Shown here one piece after another: positions 8,364-15,014 of a stretch of DNA of 43,554 nt. The DNA lies in assembly GCA_904420075.1 (NCBI GenBank), contig CAJFTX010000073.1:1-43554 (forward strand), in the 5' to 3' direction. How positions within the stretch are numbered: the first letter of the stretch is position 1; every line of letters begins with the position of its first letter. Below the pieces are notes generated by a model, which saw only the letters and a list, made by a program, of their open reading frames with translations, had not been told where the DNA came from and searched no databases. The translations under genes were made by a program, and so were the position numbers. Source of the stretch: an uncultured Clostridia bacterium (lineage in GTDB: Bacteria > Bacillota > Clostridia > Oscillospirales > Feifaniaceae).

Positions 8364-9223
8364 ATCCGATCACACTGCTCTTAAACGCCGACCCCCTCAT
8401 CCGCCAGGCGCTCGCCGAGGACATCCCCGACGAGGACGTCACCACCAACGCCGTCATGCCCGGCCCCTGCCCGGGCGAGGTGGACCTGCTGGCCAAGGAG
8501 GACGGCGTGCTCGCCGGGCTCGACGTGTTCACCCGGGTGTTCACCCTCTTAGACCCCGCGACCCGGGTCGAGGCCTCTGTGAGGGACGGGGACGAGGTGC
8601 GCGCGGGCGACCGGCTGGCCGTGGTGCGCGGCGACGTGCGGGTGCTGCTCTCAGGGGAGCGCACCGCGCTCAACTTCCTGCAGCGGATGAGCGGCATCGC
8701 GACGCTCACCCGCCGGATGCTCTCGCTGCTCGAGGGCAGCGGCATCACTCTGCTCGACACCCGCAAGACCACCCCTGGGATGCGTCTCTTTGAAAAATAC
8801 GCCGTCCGCACAGGCGGCGGCCAGAACCACCGCACCTGTCTCTCCGACGGGGTGCTACTCAAAGACAACCACATCGCCGCCGCCGGCGGAGTCCGGCAGG
8901 CGGTCGAGCGCGCCCGGGCCTACGCCCCCTTTGTCCGCAAGATCGAGGTGGAGGTCGAGACGCTGGAGATGGCCCGCGAGGCGGTGGAGGCCGGGGCCGA
9001 CATCATCATGCTCGACAATATGGCCCCCTCCGAGATGCGCGCCGCCGTCGAGCTGATCGGCGGTCGAGCCGAGACCGAGTGCTCCGGCAACGTCACCCCG
9101 GAGCGGATCGCCTCGCTGCGGGAGATCGGCGTCGACTACATCTCCTCCGGCGCGCTCACCCACTCCGCCCCGATTCTCGACCTCTCACTCAAGCACCTGC
9201 GCACCGTGGGGGAGGCGCTGTGA
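8360..9223 (+). CDS. nadC: Nicotinate-nucleotide pyrophosphorylase NadC (carboxylating)
   Basis: A 287-residue quinolinate phosphoribosyltransferase that converts quinolinate and PRPP to nicotinate mononucleotide, CO2 and pyrophosphate. Seen: GERTALNFLQRMSGIAT, LDTRKTTPGMR, RTGGGQNHR, LLKDNHI, EVEVET and ADIIMLDNM, then CSGNVTPE, in the usual order. Length is typical. The ATG overlaps the nadB stop codon (ATGA), implying translational coupling, and its own TGA is overlapped by the GTG start of niaR. Confidence 0.97.
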   Translation: MNPITLLLNADPLIRQALAEDIPDEDVTTNAVMPGPCPGEVDLLAKEDGVLAGLDVFTRVFTLLDPATRVEASVRDGDEVRAGDRLAVVRGDVRVLLSGERTALNFLQRMSGIATLTRRMLSLLEGSGITLLDTRKTTPGMRLFEKYAVRTGGGQNHRTCLSDGVLLKDNHIAAAGGVRQAVERARAYAPFVRKIEVEVETLEMAREAVEAGADIIMLDNMAPSEMRAAVELIGGRAETECSGNVTPERIASLREIGVDYISSGALTHSAPILDLSLKHLRTVGEAL

Positions 9224-9744
9224 AAAGCGTCGAGCGCCGCGCCCGTCTGCTCGCGCTGCTGCGGGGGAGCGAGCGCCCCCTCTCCGGCGAGGCGCTCGGT
9301 GAGGCGCTCGGGGTCAGCCGTCAGGTGATCGTGCAGGACGTGGCGCTGCTGCGGGCCGAGGGGGCGGAGATTCTCTCCACCGCCCGGGGCTACCGGCTGC
9401 GCGAATCCACAGGGGTCACGCGCGTCTTCTCGGTCGCCCACTCGGATGAGCAGACGCTCGACGAGCTCAATACCATTGTTGACCACGGCGGCGCGGTGCT
9501 CGACGTACAGGTCGAGCACGCGCTCTACGGCAGCCTCCGCGCCCCGCTCAGCGTCCGCTCGCGCAGCCAGGCCGCGGCCTTCTGTGAGGAGATCCGCTCC
9601 GGCCGCAGCTCCCTGTTAAAAAATGTCACGAGCGGCGTCCACCGCCACACGGTGCGCGCCGAAACAGAGCAGGAGCTCGATGAGATCGAGCGCGCCCTCT
9701 CAGCGCGCGGATTCCTCATCCACGACACCAAAAACTCCCCCTGA
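9220..9744 (+). CDS. niaR: NiaR-type niacin-responsive repressor (HTH plus 3H domain)
   Basis: A 174-residue regulator. It has an N-terminal winged HTH (SGEALGEALGVSRQVIVQDV, residues about 25-44) and a C-terminal 3H domain, whose His residues bind a metal: AHSDEQTLDELNTIVDHGG and SGVHRHTV supply the expected His and Glu positions. NiaR represses nad and niacin-transport genes when niacin is plentiful. The start is GTG at 9220 with GGGGAGG 5-6 bp upstream, overlapping the nadC stop by 4 bp (GTGA); length equals B. subtilis YrxA/NiaR. Being last in the nad operon it probably represses its own transcription. Its TGA stop codon lies inside the left arm of the terminator hairpin. Confidence 0.93.
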   Translation: MKSVERRARLLALLRGSERPLSGEALGEALGVSRQVIVQDVALLRAEGAEILSTARGYRLRESTGVTRVFSVAHSDEQTLDELNTIVDHGGAVLDVQVEHALYGSLRAPLSVRSRSQAAAFCEEIRSGRSSLLKNVTSGVHRHTVRAETEQELDEIERALSARGFLIHDTKNSP

Positions 9745-9769
9745 TTTGAAAATCTCAGGGGGAGTTTTT
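9730..9769. terminator. Bidirectional terminator closing the nad operon
   Basis: A 12-bp stem (AACTCCCCCTGA/TCAGGGGGAGTT) flanked by TTTTTT on the plus strand and TTTTT on the minus strand. It ends the nad operon and, from the other side, the small leftward membrane ORF that stops at 9770. The left arm includes the niaR stop codon. Confidence 0.92.
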
Positions 9770-9964
9770 TCAGTTTCTGCTTCTGCTCAACGCCAGAGTC
9801 TGCCGATCAAACAAAGCGCGCAGGACGGCCGCAGCGCCCTGGAGCATCAGAAGCGCTCCGTACAGAGCGGTCGCCGCCGCAGCGCCCAACACCGCCGACC
9901 AGCCCCAGCCGCCGCAAGCTCAAAGGAGTGCATAAATTTTGTCATACCGGAGAAGATCAGTCAC
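9770..9964 (-). pseudogene. Small membrane-protein ORF interrupted by one in-frame TGA
   Basis: Read on the minus strand from a GTG at 9964 with AGGAGG just upstream, the frame gives MTDLLRYDKIYALL, a TGA at 9922-9920, then ACGGWGWSAVLGAAAATALY, followed by GALLMLQGAAAVLRALFDRQ and a short Ser/Arg tail before the true stop at 9770. Residues after the TGA form one clear hydrophobic helix, so the frame looks coding on both sides. The GTG overlaps the stop of the preceding small ORF (GTGA), a typical coupled start, and a terminator follows at once. I do not recognise the family. The simplest reading is a recent nonsense mutation; a sequencing error or programmed readthrough are alternatives. Confidence 0.5.
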
Positions 9965-10236
9965 CTCCTGAAAACAAACGGGACGGCGAGCACTGTAAGC
10001 CACTCATTGCACAGCAGAAAGGCCAACAACAATATGTAAGAATTCCACCCCAAAAAAGCCTGTCCCGCGGCGAAACTCAGCAGGCCCACCGTCCCCGCGA
10101 AGAACATCACCGCACCCAAAAGCAGAGCGATCCCGGGCGGCGCCATCCCCGGCGCAGCCAGGCAGGCGATTCCCGCTGCGAGCAACAGAATCCCCGCCGC
10201 GCCTCAGAGCGCACGTGAAATTGTCCGATTCGCCAA
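9961..10236 (-). pseudogene. Second small membrane-protein ORF interrupted by one in-frame TGA
   Basis: From a TTG at 10236 with GAGGAG 6-7 bp upstream the minus strand reads MANRTISRAL, a TGA at 10206-10204, then GAAGILLLAAGIACLAAPGM continuing through two or three hydrophobic helices (IALLLGAVMFFAGTVGLL, YILLLAFLLC) to FVFRR and a TGA stop. The part after the TGA could be read from a TTG at 10185, but that start has no ribosome binding site, while the upstream TTG does. The gene lies 22 bp beyond the hsp20 terminator and is coupled to the next small ORF. Both members of the pair carry a single internal TGA. The family is not recognised. Confidence 0.5.
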
Positions 10237-10258
10237 AACCGTCTCCTCTTTTTGAAGT

Positions 10259-10287
10259 AAAAAGGGAAGTGCATTTCGCACTTCCCT
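10259..10287 (-). terminator. Intrinsic terminator of hsp20
   Basis: A perfect 10-bp stem (AGGGAAGTGC/GCACTTCCCT) with a 5-nt loop, followed on the minus strand by TTTTT. It lies immediately after the hsp20 stop codon. Confidence 0.9.
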
Positions 10288-10291
10288 GCGC

Positions 10292-10732
10292 TTATTCAAT
10301 CTCGATTTTTGAGCTGCCCGGAAGTTCCCGCTCCGTCCGCTTCGGCAGCGACACTCTCAGAATGCCGTCCTCATACTTGGCGGACACCTCCTTCGGCTGC
10401 ACATCGCCCACATAGAAACTGCGGCTGCAGCTGCCCGCATAGCGCTCCTGGCGGATGTATTTTCCCTTCCTGTTTTTCTCCTCCCGATCCAGTCCCTTGG
10501 CGGCGCTGATGGTCAGATAGCCGTCCTCCAGGTTGACCGTCACCTCGTCCTTTTTAAAGCCGGGCAGGTCGACATCCAGCTCATAGCTGTTCTCCGTCTC
10601 CCGTACGTCGGTCTTCATCAGGTTTTTCGCCCGCTTGCCGTAGAGCGGATTATGGCCGCCCCGCATCGGCGCAAACTCAAAGCCGTCAAAGAAATCGTCA
10701 AACAAGTTCTCACTAAAAATGCTGGGCAACAT
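10292..10732 (-). CDS. Hsp20/alpha-crystallin small heat shock protein
   Basis: A 146-residue ATP-independent holdase chaperone that keeps unfolding proteins soluble. An N-terminal Phe-rich arm (SIFSENLFDDFFDGFEF) precedes the alpha-crystallin domain (about residues 40-140), with VDLPGFKKDEVTVNLEDGYL and YEDGILRVSLPK, the usual GxLxVxxP-type motif. The C-terminal IEIE tail may be the oligomer-contact I-x-I motif. SD is GGAGG, with about 115 nt of leader from the CIRCE-controlled promoter, so it is probably HrcA-repressed. It is monocistronic, with its own terminator. Confidence 0.95.
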   Translation of the reverse strand: MLPSIFSENLFDDFFDGFEFAPMRGGHNPLYGKRAKNLMKTDVRETENSYELDVDLPGFKKDEVTVNLEDGYLTISAAKGLDREEKNRKGKYIRQERYAGSCSRSFYVGDVQPKEVSAKYEDGILRVSLPKRTERELPGSSKIEIE

Positions 10733-10858
10733 AGATCATTCCTCCATTCGTCACACACAGCGGTTTCTCACTCGTCATCCACAGTTGGACGGCGGAACTT
10801 TGCAAGCGGTTCCGGGGATGCATCCTGTCTTTCTCGCCCTCTCTCAAGGTTCACCTTT

Positions 10859-10900
10859 AGTATAGTCCTAAAATTAGCACTGTCAATAGGAGAGTGCTAA
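10859..10900 (-). promoter_or_regulatory. CIRCE operator (HrcA site) overlapping the hsp20 promoter
   Basis: TTAGCACTG - 9 nt - GAGTGCTAA at 10874-10900 matches the CIRCE consensus TTAGCACTC-N9-GAGTGCTAA with one mismatch. On the minus strand the -35 TTGACA (10886-10881) lies inside the element and TATACT (10864-10859) follows 16 bp later, so HrcA binding would block polymerase. Confidence 0.92.
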
Positions 10901-11199
10901 TATTCACAAAAGAACTACTTTTCCTTCACAGTTGTGACACAAAAAGCGGCGGGGCCGCCGCGGCCGAGAGGAACCGGACCGGCTGAACTCTCGCCGTCCC
11001 CACAGGCATCTATTCTTCAGCGGAGTACCCCGTATTTTCAAGGGGCCGCTCAGAGGCCCTCGACACGCTTTTTACAAAAGCGCTCCATCCGGCGGAGAAC
11101 ATGAAAAGGCCGCTCATGAAAAAAGAGCTGCAAGCAGCGGGCGTATCCTCGCAGAAAAGGCGTCTATCAAAACGGGCCCAGTTAGTGCCCTCTCTTCTC
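10901..11199. other. Non-coding stretch between the hsp20 promoter and the AlkZ-like gene
   Basis: About 300 bases with no supportable gene. A weak GCTGC/GCAGC hairpin followed by TTTTTT on the minus strand near 11115-11140 could terminate the leftward AlkZ-like gene, but its stem is only 5 bp. Otherwise nothing is seen. Confidence 0.4.
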
Positions 11200-12270
11200 T
11201 TAAAAAACTGCATCCCCCAGAAACCGTTTGGGCTTTTTTCCGCAATTTGCAGCACGGACCGCTTCAATGATCTCGGTCTTTCGGCCTTGGGCATCCGGCA
11301 GATCGCAGACGATATCGTTCAGATCATATGGGCCGTTGCGGAAATGCCCGACAGACGCTCCGTGAAACTCGCCGTCAATCAGCAGATATTGCAGAGGGTC
11401 GTGGTCATATTCCATTCCGCTCGTCAGCTCCTCGACCATTGTCTTTAAGCTGTGCTCATACGCCCGGTACATAAAATCATTCCGGTGAATGGCATACACA
11501 GAGTTCAAGGGCTGGGGGTGATAGCATTCCAGCAGTTCGGCGTCACTTTTCAGAATATATCCCCAGTCGGACGCCGCCAATATCCCTTCGGAAGCCAGCT
11601 CCGCAACAGCCAGCCTGATCTCCTTTTCGGGAATCCGATAGAACGACTTCGCCATCGCGACATCGAACCGCACAATTCGATAGGCAAATCGCTGCAAGAT
11701 AACCTTGAGCGCCTCCTGTCTTGTGTATCGGTCAAACCTTACTTCCGGAAACATTTCAGCAAATCTATACCAGCCGCGGTCCCACTTACCGTCATACTGG
11801 TCCTCATAGATCAAAAAGGCCTCCTGCAAACGGTGTAAAACGGGGGTGATTTCTTTCACCTGCAAACCCGTCTCCTCCTTCATTTGCCGGATGGTAAGCG
11901 GGCCCTCCCTCTGAAGCAACTCCAAAATATGTGTTTGCAGTCCGGTCGGATTGAGAAGCGGCCTGCGGTAGAGCGCGATAAACAGCTCCAAATCGCAGGG
12001 TTCGATCCAGCCCAAAGTGCCGCCGGCAAATCTGCCCTTTACCAATTTTCGCTCCAATTGGCGCGTGCGGTTAAATTCGATATCATCAAAATTTGCGCGG
12101 AAAGAAAGTGTGGGAGGCTGCCCGAAACCGCTCCAGTACACGTTCTGGCCCGGCTGGGTGTCACGATATAATTTCACATATTCCTCTTCATTCGCCTTTT
12201 GAATCAGATATTGACGTTCCATACGGAGAGAGACGATACTCGCATTGTCCACATCTTTCTTCTTTTTCAT
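11200..12270 (-). CDS. AlkZ/YcaQ-like winged-helix DNA-binding protein (HTH_42)
   Basis: A 356-residue protein resembling the AlkZ family of tandem winged-helix DNA glycosylases, seen in LSFRANFDDIEFNRTRQLERKL-type and GTLGWIEPCDLELFIALYR segments and the central winged-helix ILELLQREGPLTIRQMKEET. The start is ATG at 12270 with AGGAGG 7-8 bp upstream; longer readings begin in an Arg-rich non-coding-looking stretch. The catalytic LQxQ found in AlkZ glycosylases would align to YWSG here and is missing, so glycosylase activity is doubtful and the protein may only bind DNA. It follows the flavodoxin/DUF3795 gene by 213 bp. Codon and base usage is less GC-rich than the surrounding chromosome, suggesting transfer. 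Confidence 0.7.
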   Translation of the reverse strand: MKKKKDVDNASIVSLRMERQYLIQKANEEEYVKLYRDTQPGQNVYWSGFGQPPTLSFRANFDDIEFNRTRQLERKLVKGRFAGGTLGWIEPCDLELFIALYRRPLLNPTGLQTHILELLQREGPLTIRQMKEETGLQVKEITPVLHRLQEAFLIYEDQYDGKWDRGWYRFAEMFPEVRFDRYTRQEALKVILQRFAYRIVRFDVAMAKSFYRIPEKEIRLAVAELASEGILAASDWGYILKSDAELLECYHPQPLNSVYAIHRNDFMYRAYEHSLKTMVEELTSGMEYDHDPLQYLLIDGEFHGASVGHFRNGPYDLNDIVCDLPDAQGRKTEIIEAVRAANCGKKPKRFLGDAVF

Positions 12271-12483
12271 CCTATGTCCTCCTGCGCGAAAAAACTTTGA
12301 ACAGGCTGTCCTGTCTTTCCTCTCGAGCGCTCGCATGCGCCGGTTCCAGCGATCGCTTTTGATTCTTTCGTATCCGCCCTTCTTGGAGCGTCCCCGAACC
12401 GGCAGCTGCCGGGAGAGCCGCAATCCCCTTTTATACCTCCGCCGCCCATGCAGCTTTATACGGCGGCGCAAAAATCTGAAACA

Positions 12484-13314
12484 CTATTGATCCCTATGAG
12501 CCCATCTGATACACTGCTCGATTCTGGCGCCCGGAGAGGCATCGCCGTGCTCCGGATCGCAAGAGTACCGCCTTAGAAGTCCGCAGGGCAGAGCTGCGCA
12601 TTCGCCGCAGTGGGCTATCCCCTGATTTTGACAGCACACTGCAACAGGGCATTCCCCGTGGAACGGATGTCCGCCGGTCTCTATACAGCCGCCGCAGCCG
12701 TATGTTCTCTTATATTCGCATCCGGTGCAGTGCAGCCCGCAGCGCGAATCTATTATTTTGTCCTCCAGCTTCTCCAAAAAATCTTTTATGTAGGCAACAA
12801 TATCCCTGTTGTATTTGACGTTTAGACCGTCGTGATAGGGCTGGTTCAAATACGGATAATTCACCTCGGTAAAGCTATAACCGGCGTCCATTAAATACTG
12901 CTGCCAGTGAATTTTCAGTTGCGTCTCATCGGCTATTTTTACCGAGCAATACAGAAACAGTGCCGTCGGTTTGTTTTTCAGCGGGCGGTTTTCTGTTCTA
13001 TAGCATGAATTCAGCAGTTTCTCCATAAGGGCGATCAATTTGGAAGGATAGGGGTAGTAAACCGGAACGATAATCAGATGCACATCCGCGTCTATCAGCT
13101 TTTTCATCACAACTTCAGTGTCGCGATCACGCAGGCAGCGGTACTGCGTTCGTATGACACAGCCGGCACACTCCTGCCCGCAGTGTGAAATGTCACAGTC
13201 AGCAAGCTCTATCCAGTCATATTCGTACGGCAAATCAAGCGAGGAAATCATTTTGCGAATCTCTCCATGTTTACCTCCGCGCCTGTTCGATGCAAAGAGT
13301 ACTGCAATTTTCAT
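12484..13314 (-). CDS. Flavodoxin-like NAD(P)H reductase fused to Cys-rich DUF3795 domain
   Basis: A 276-residue two-domain protein. Residues 1-180 resemble the NADPH-dependent FMN reductase/flavodoxin fold: AVLFASNRRGGKHGEIRKMI as phosphate loop, then ADCDISHCGQECAGC and VPVYYPYPSKLIALMEKLL. Residues about 190-276 carry at least ten Cys in DUF3795-like spacing (CGLHCTGCEYKRTYGCGGC, CPVAVCC, HCGEC), suggesting a metal site or Fe-S cluster. This could be a redox enzyme with its own electron-carrying or metal-sensing tail; the substrate is unknown. RBS is GGGAGG before ATG. It lies between a WYL regulator gene and the AlkZ-like gene, all leftward and all of lower GC content (one 60-nt line counted at 42%). 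Confidence 0.8.
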   Translation of the reverse strand: MKIAVLFASNRRGGKHGEIRKMISSLDLPYEYDWIELADCDISHCGQECAGCVIRTQYRCLRDRDTEVVMKKLIDADVHLIIVPVYYPYPSKLIALMEKLLNSCYRTENRPLKNKPTALFLYCSVKIADETQLKIHWQQYLMDAGYSFTEVNYPYLNQPYHDGLNVKYNRDIVAYIKDFLEKLEDKIIDSRCGLHCTGCEYKRTYGCGGCIETGGHPFHGECPVAVCCQNQGIAHCGECAALPCGLLRRYSCDPEHGDASPGARIEQCIRWAHRDQ

Positions 13315-13681
13315 TTTATTCCTCCCGCTCCTCCCAAAAGCAACTATTTCTCTCCTGCAATATGTCTCTCTCCGGCTCAGACCGCAGTGGATAGCGGTTC
13401 ACAGCCGTTTCCCCGGCGGCTTTTTCTGTCCCCCGTCTGTAAAAATGAGAAAGTGGCCGCAGCCGGCGCGTTCCCCGCCACTGCTCTGCCGCCCCCAGAC
13501 CGGCGGTTTGCCTCTCCTCTTACAAAGTCGGCACAGCCCCGTTCCGCCGGTCCCGCGGCACGCGAAAGTCATGTCCCTCACAAAAAGCAAAGGCCGGTTT
13601 TGGGCGTCTTGAAGTAGCGGCTCATTCCTCCAAACCTGAGATGCTCAGAAGTATCTCCCCGCTCTTTCTACACAGTACCAG
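13315..13681. other. Non-coding stretch upstream of the flavodoxin-like gene
   Basis: About 370 bases between the WYL regulator and the flavodoxin-like gene, GC-rich in contrast to both. No ORF has both a ribosome binding site and a plausible protein. It should contain the promoter for the flavodoxin-like gene; I see no clear boxes. Confidence 0.4.
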
Positions 13682-13713
13682 ATAAAACACGACAACTAAC
13701 TGTCATGTTTTAT
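13682..13713 (-). terminator. Hairpin over the WYL regulator stop codon
   Basis: On the minus strand an imperfect stem (ATAAAACA-T-GACA against TGTC-G-TGTTTTAT, loop GTTAGT) contains the TGA stop of the WYL gene and ends in a T-rich arm. It is probably the gene's terminator. Confidence 0.55.
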
Positions 13714-14605
13714 ATAAATTTTTTATGGAGTCCAGCGCCGTATTCATCTTCTCAACCATTTCAGGCGGTCCGAGCACTTTCACCTTATCTCCAAAGCTCA
13801 AAAACCAGCCCACAGCATCCTCCTGTGTGGTAAATCCCCACTCCGTATACAGCATTCCGTCTCTCCGCTCCGTAAAACAGGCTGGCCCGTACTGTTCCAC
13901 CAGTCTGTACTTCACCGAAGCATCATAAACTGCCGCGATTTTATAGTCGTCTGTGATATGCGAGCCAAAGCACCTTTTCTCCTCTGAAATTTCCCTGGCG
14001 GCAAAAGTCTCTCCGGTTATTCTTAAATCCCACAGCCGGCGCAGCTTGTACATACGGAAATCCTGTCGCTCACGACAAAATCCGAATACATACCAGTCAA
14101 ACCATTTAAAGAGGATCAGATACGGTTCAATCAGCTTATCCGCCTCGCCTTTGCGATAGCAGTAGTGAAAGGAGATGCACATTTTCTCCCTGATTGCCCG
14201 CCTGATCGCTTCAATCTTGGACGTAAGATCATCTCTATAGTACGACGACAAATCAATTATCATATGATCCGCCAGGCTGGCCGCTGATCTGCCGCCAAAC
14301 TTCCGGGCCAGATTCTCTGTGGAGATCTCATTTGAAACACTGTCAAGCGATTTCAGCCCTGTAAAAATAGCGGCAAGCTCCTGCTCCGTCAACGCGACCG
14401 CATCCAGAGAAAAACCTTCCATGATTGAAATGCCGCCGTTTGCGCCCTGCCTTGTGACAATCGGAATACCGGCTTTACAGATATCCTCAATATCTCGGTT
14501 TATGGTGCGGCGGGACACCTCAAATTTTTCGGCGAGGTATGGCGCCGTCACGGTCTTTTTTTTCTGTAAGGTCGTTATGATCCCAATCAGACGGGCTATT
14601 TTCAT
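13703..14605 (-). CDS. WYL-domain transcriptional regulator (YafY/PafC type)
   Basis: A 300-residue regulator with an N-terminal HTH_11 (LIGIITTLQKKKTVTAPYLA and EKFEVSRRTINRDIEDI, residues about 6-42) and a WYL domain with an SFHYCYRKGEA strand and WFDWYVFGFCRERQDFRMYKL core near residues 140-190. WYL regulators sense small ligands or nucleic acid; some control anti-phage and DNA-repair loci. RBS GAGGTGATTTTAT precedes ATG. The next two leftward genes (flavodoxin/DUF3795, AlkZ-like) are possible targets, but no operator is seen. G+C is low by local standards (one line counted at 45%). Confidence 0.88.
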   Translation of the reverse strand: MKIARLIGIITTLQKKKTVTAPYLAEKFEVSRRTINRDIEDICKAGIPIVTRQGANGGISIMEGFSLDAVALTEQELAAIFTGLKSLDSVSNEISTENLARKFGGRSAASLADHMIIDLSSYYRDDLTSKIEAIRRAIREKMCISFHYCYRKGEADKLIEPYLILFKWFDWYVFGFCRERQDFRMYKLRRLWDLRITGETFAAREISEEKRCFGSHITDDYKIAAVYDASVKYRLVEQYGPACFTERRDGMLYTEWGFTTQEDAVGWFLSFGDKVKVLGPPEMVEKMNTALDSIKNLYKT

Positions 14606-15014
14606 ATAAAATCACCTCTACGTTTGAGCGCATCTATTTTTTACGCCCTCTCTCATCGGACTTCCCGCCACAGCTTTTTCGACATTCGCCGCGCTCTCCC
14701 GTCTCACGCCTCTCACAGCGCTTTCCAAAAAGGCAGACTTGATAAGTTCCGTCGCCCTCACAGTTGCGTTTTTTGAAAGGGAGATCATTCCTAATACTAT
14801 CTTGGGGAACCTGTTTTCTCCCTCCGCCGTCACGCGCTTCCCCACCGGGTGTCCGTACGCCGCTTTGACCCTTTGGCAGCTATATGTCGGCCTGTATCTC
14901 ACTTTAGAAAATCGGCGGAGTAAAAGTCTTTTCAAGGCAAACAGGCTTTTACTCCGCCGCAGGCGGACCCGAGCTCCGAAAACCTTCGCGCGCTCGATTC
15001 CACACGAAATTCTC
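14606..15014. other. Intergenic region with a long perfect hairpin
   Basis: About 400 bases without a supportable gene. Near its right end (14914-14926 and 14946-14958) is a perfect 13-bp inverted repeat, GGCGGAGTAAAAG with its complement, around a 19-nt loop. It begins about 57 bp past the rlmD-like stop codon and is followed on the minus strand by GATTTTCT, so it may be a poor terminator for the RNA-modification operon or a repeat element. Confidence 0.5.

Noticed and set aside
9770-10236. UGA read as Trp or selenocysteine genome-wide
   Set aside because: Several well-defined genes in the window end in TGA exactly where homologues end (for example nadC, niaR), TGG encodes Trp throughout, and no convincing SECIS hairpin is seen.
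14618-14935. 105-residue minus-strand frame upstream of the WYL gene
   Set aside because: No ribosome binding site and no recognisable protein features; overlaps the hairpin at 14914.
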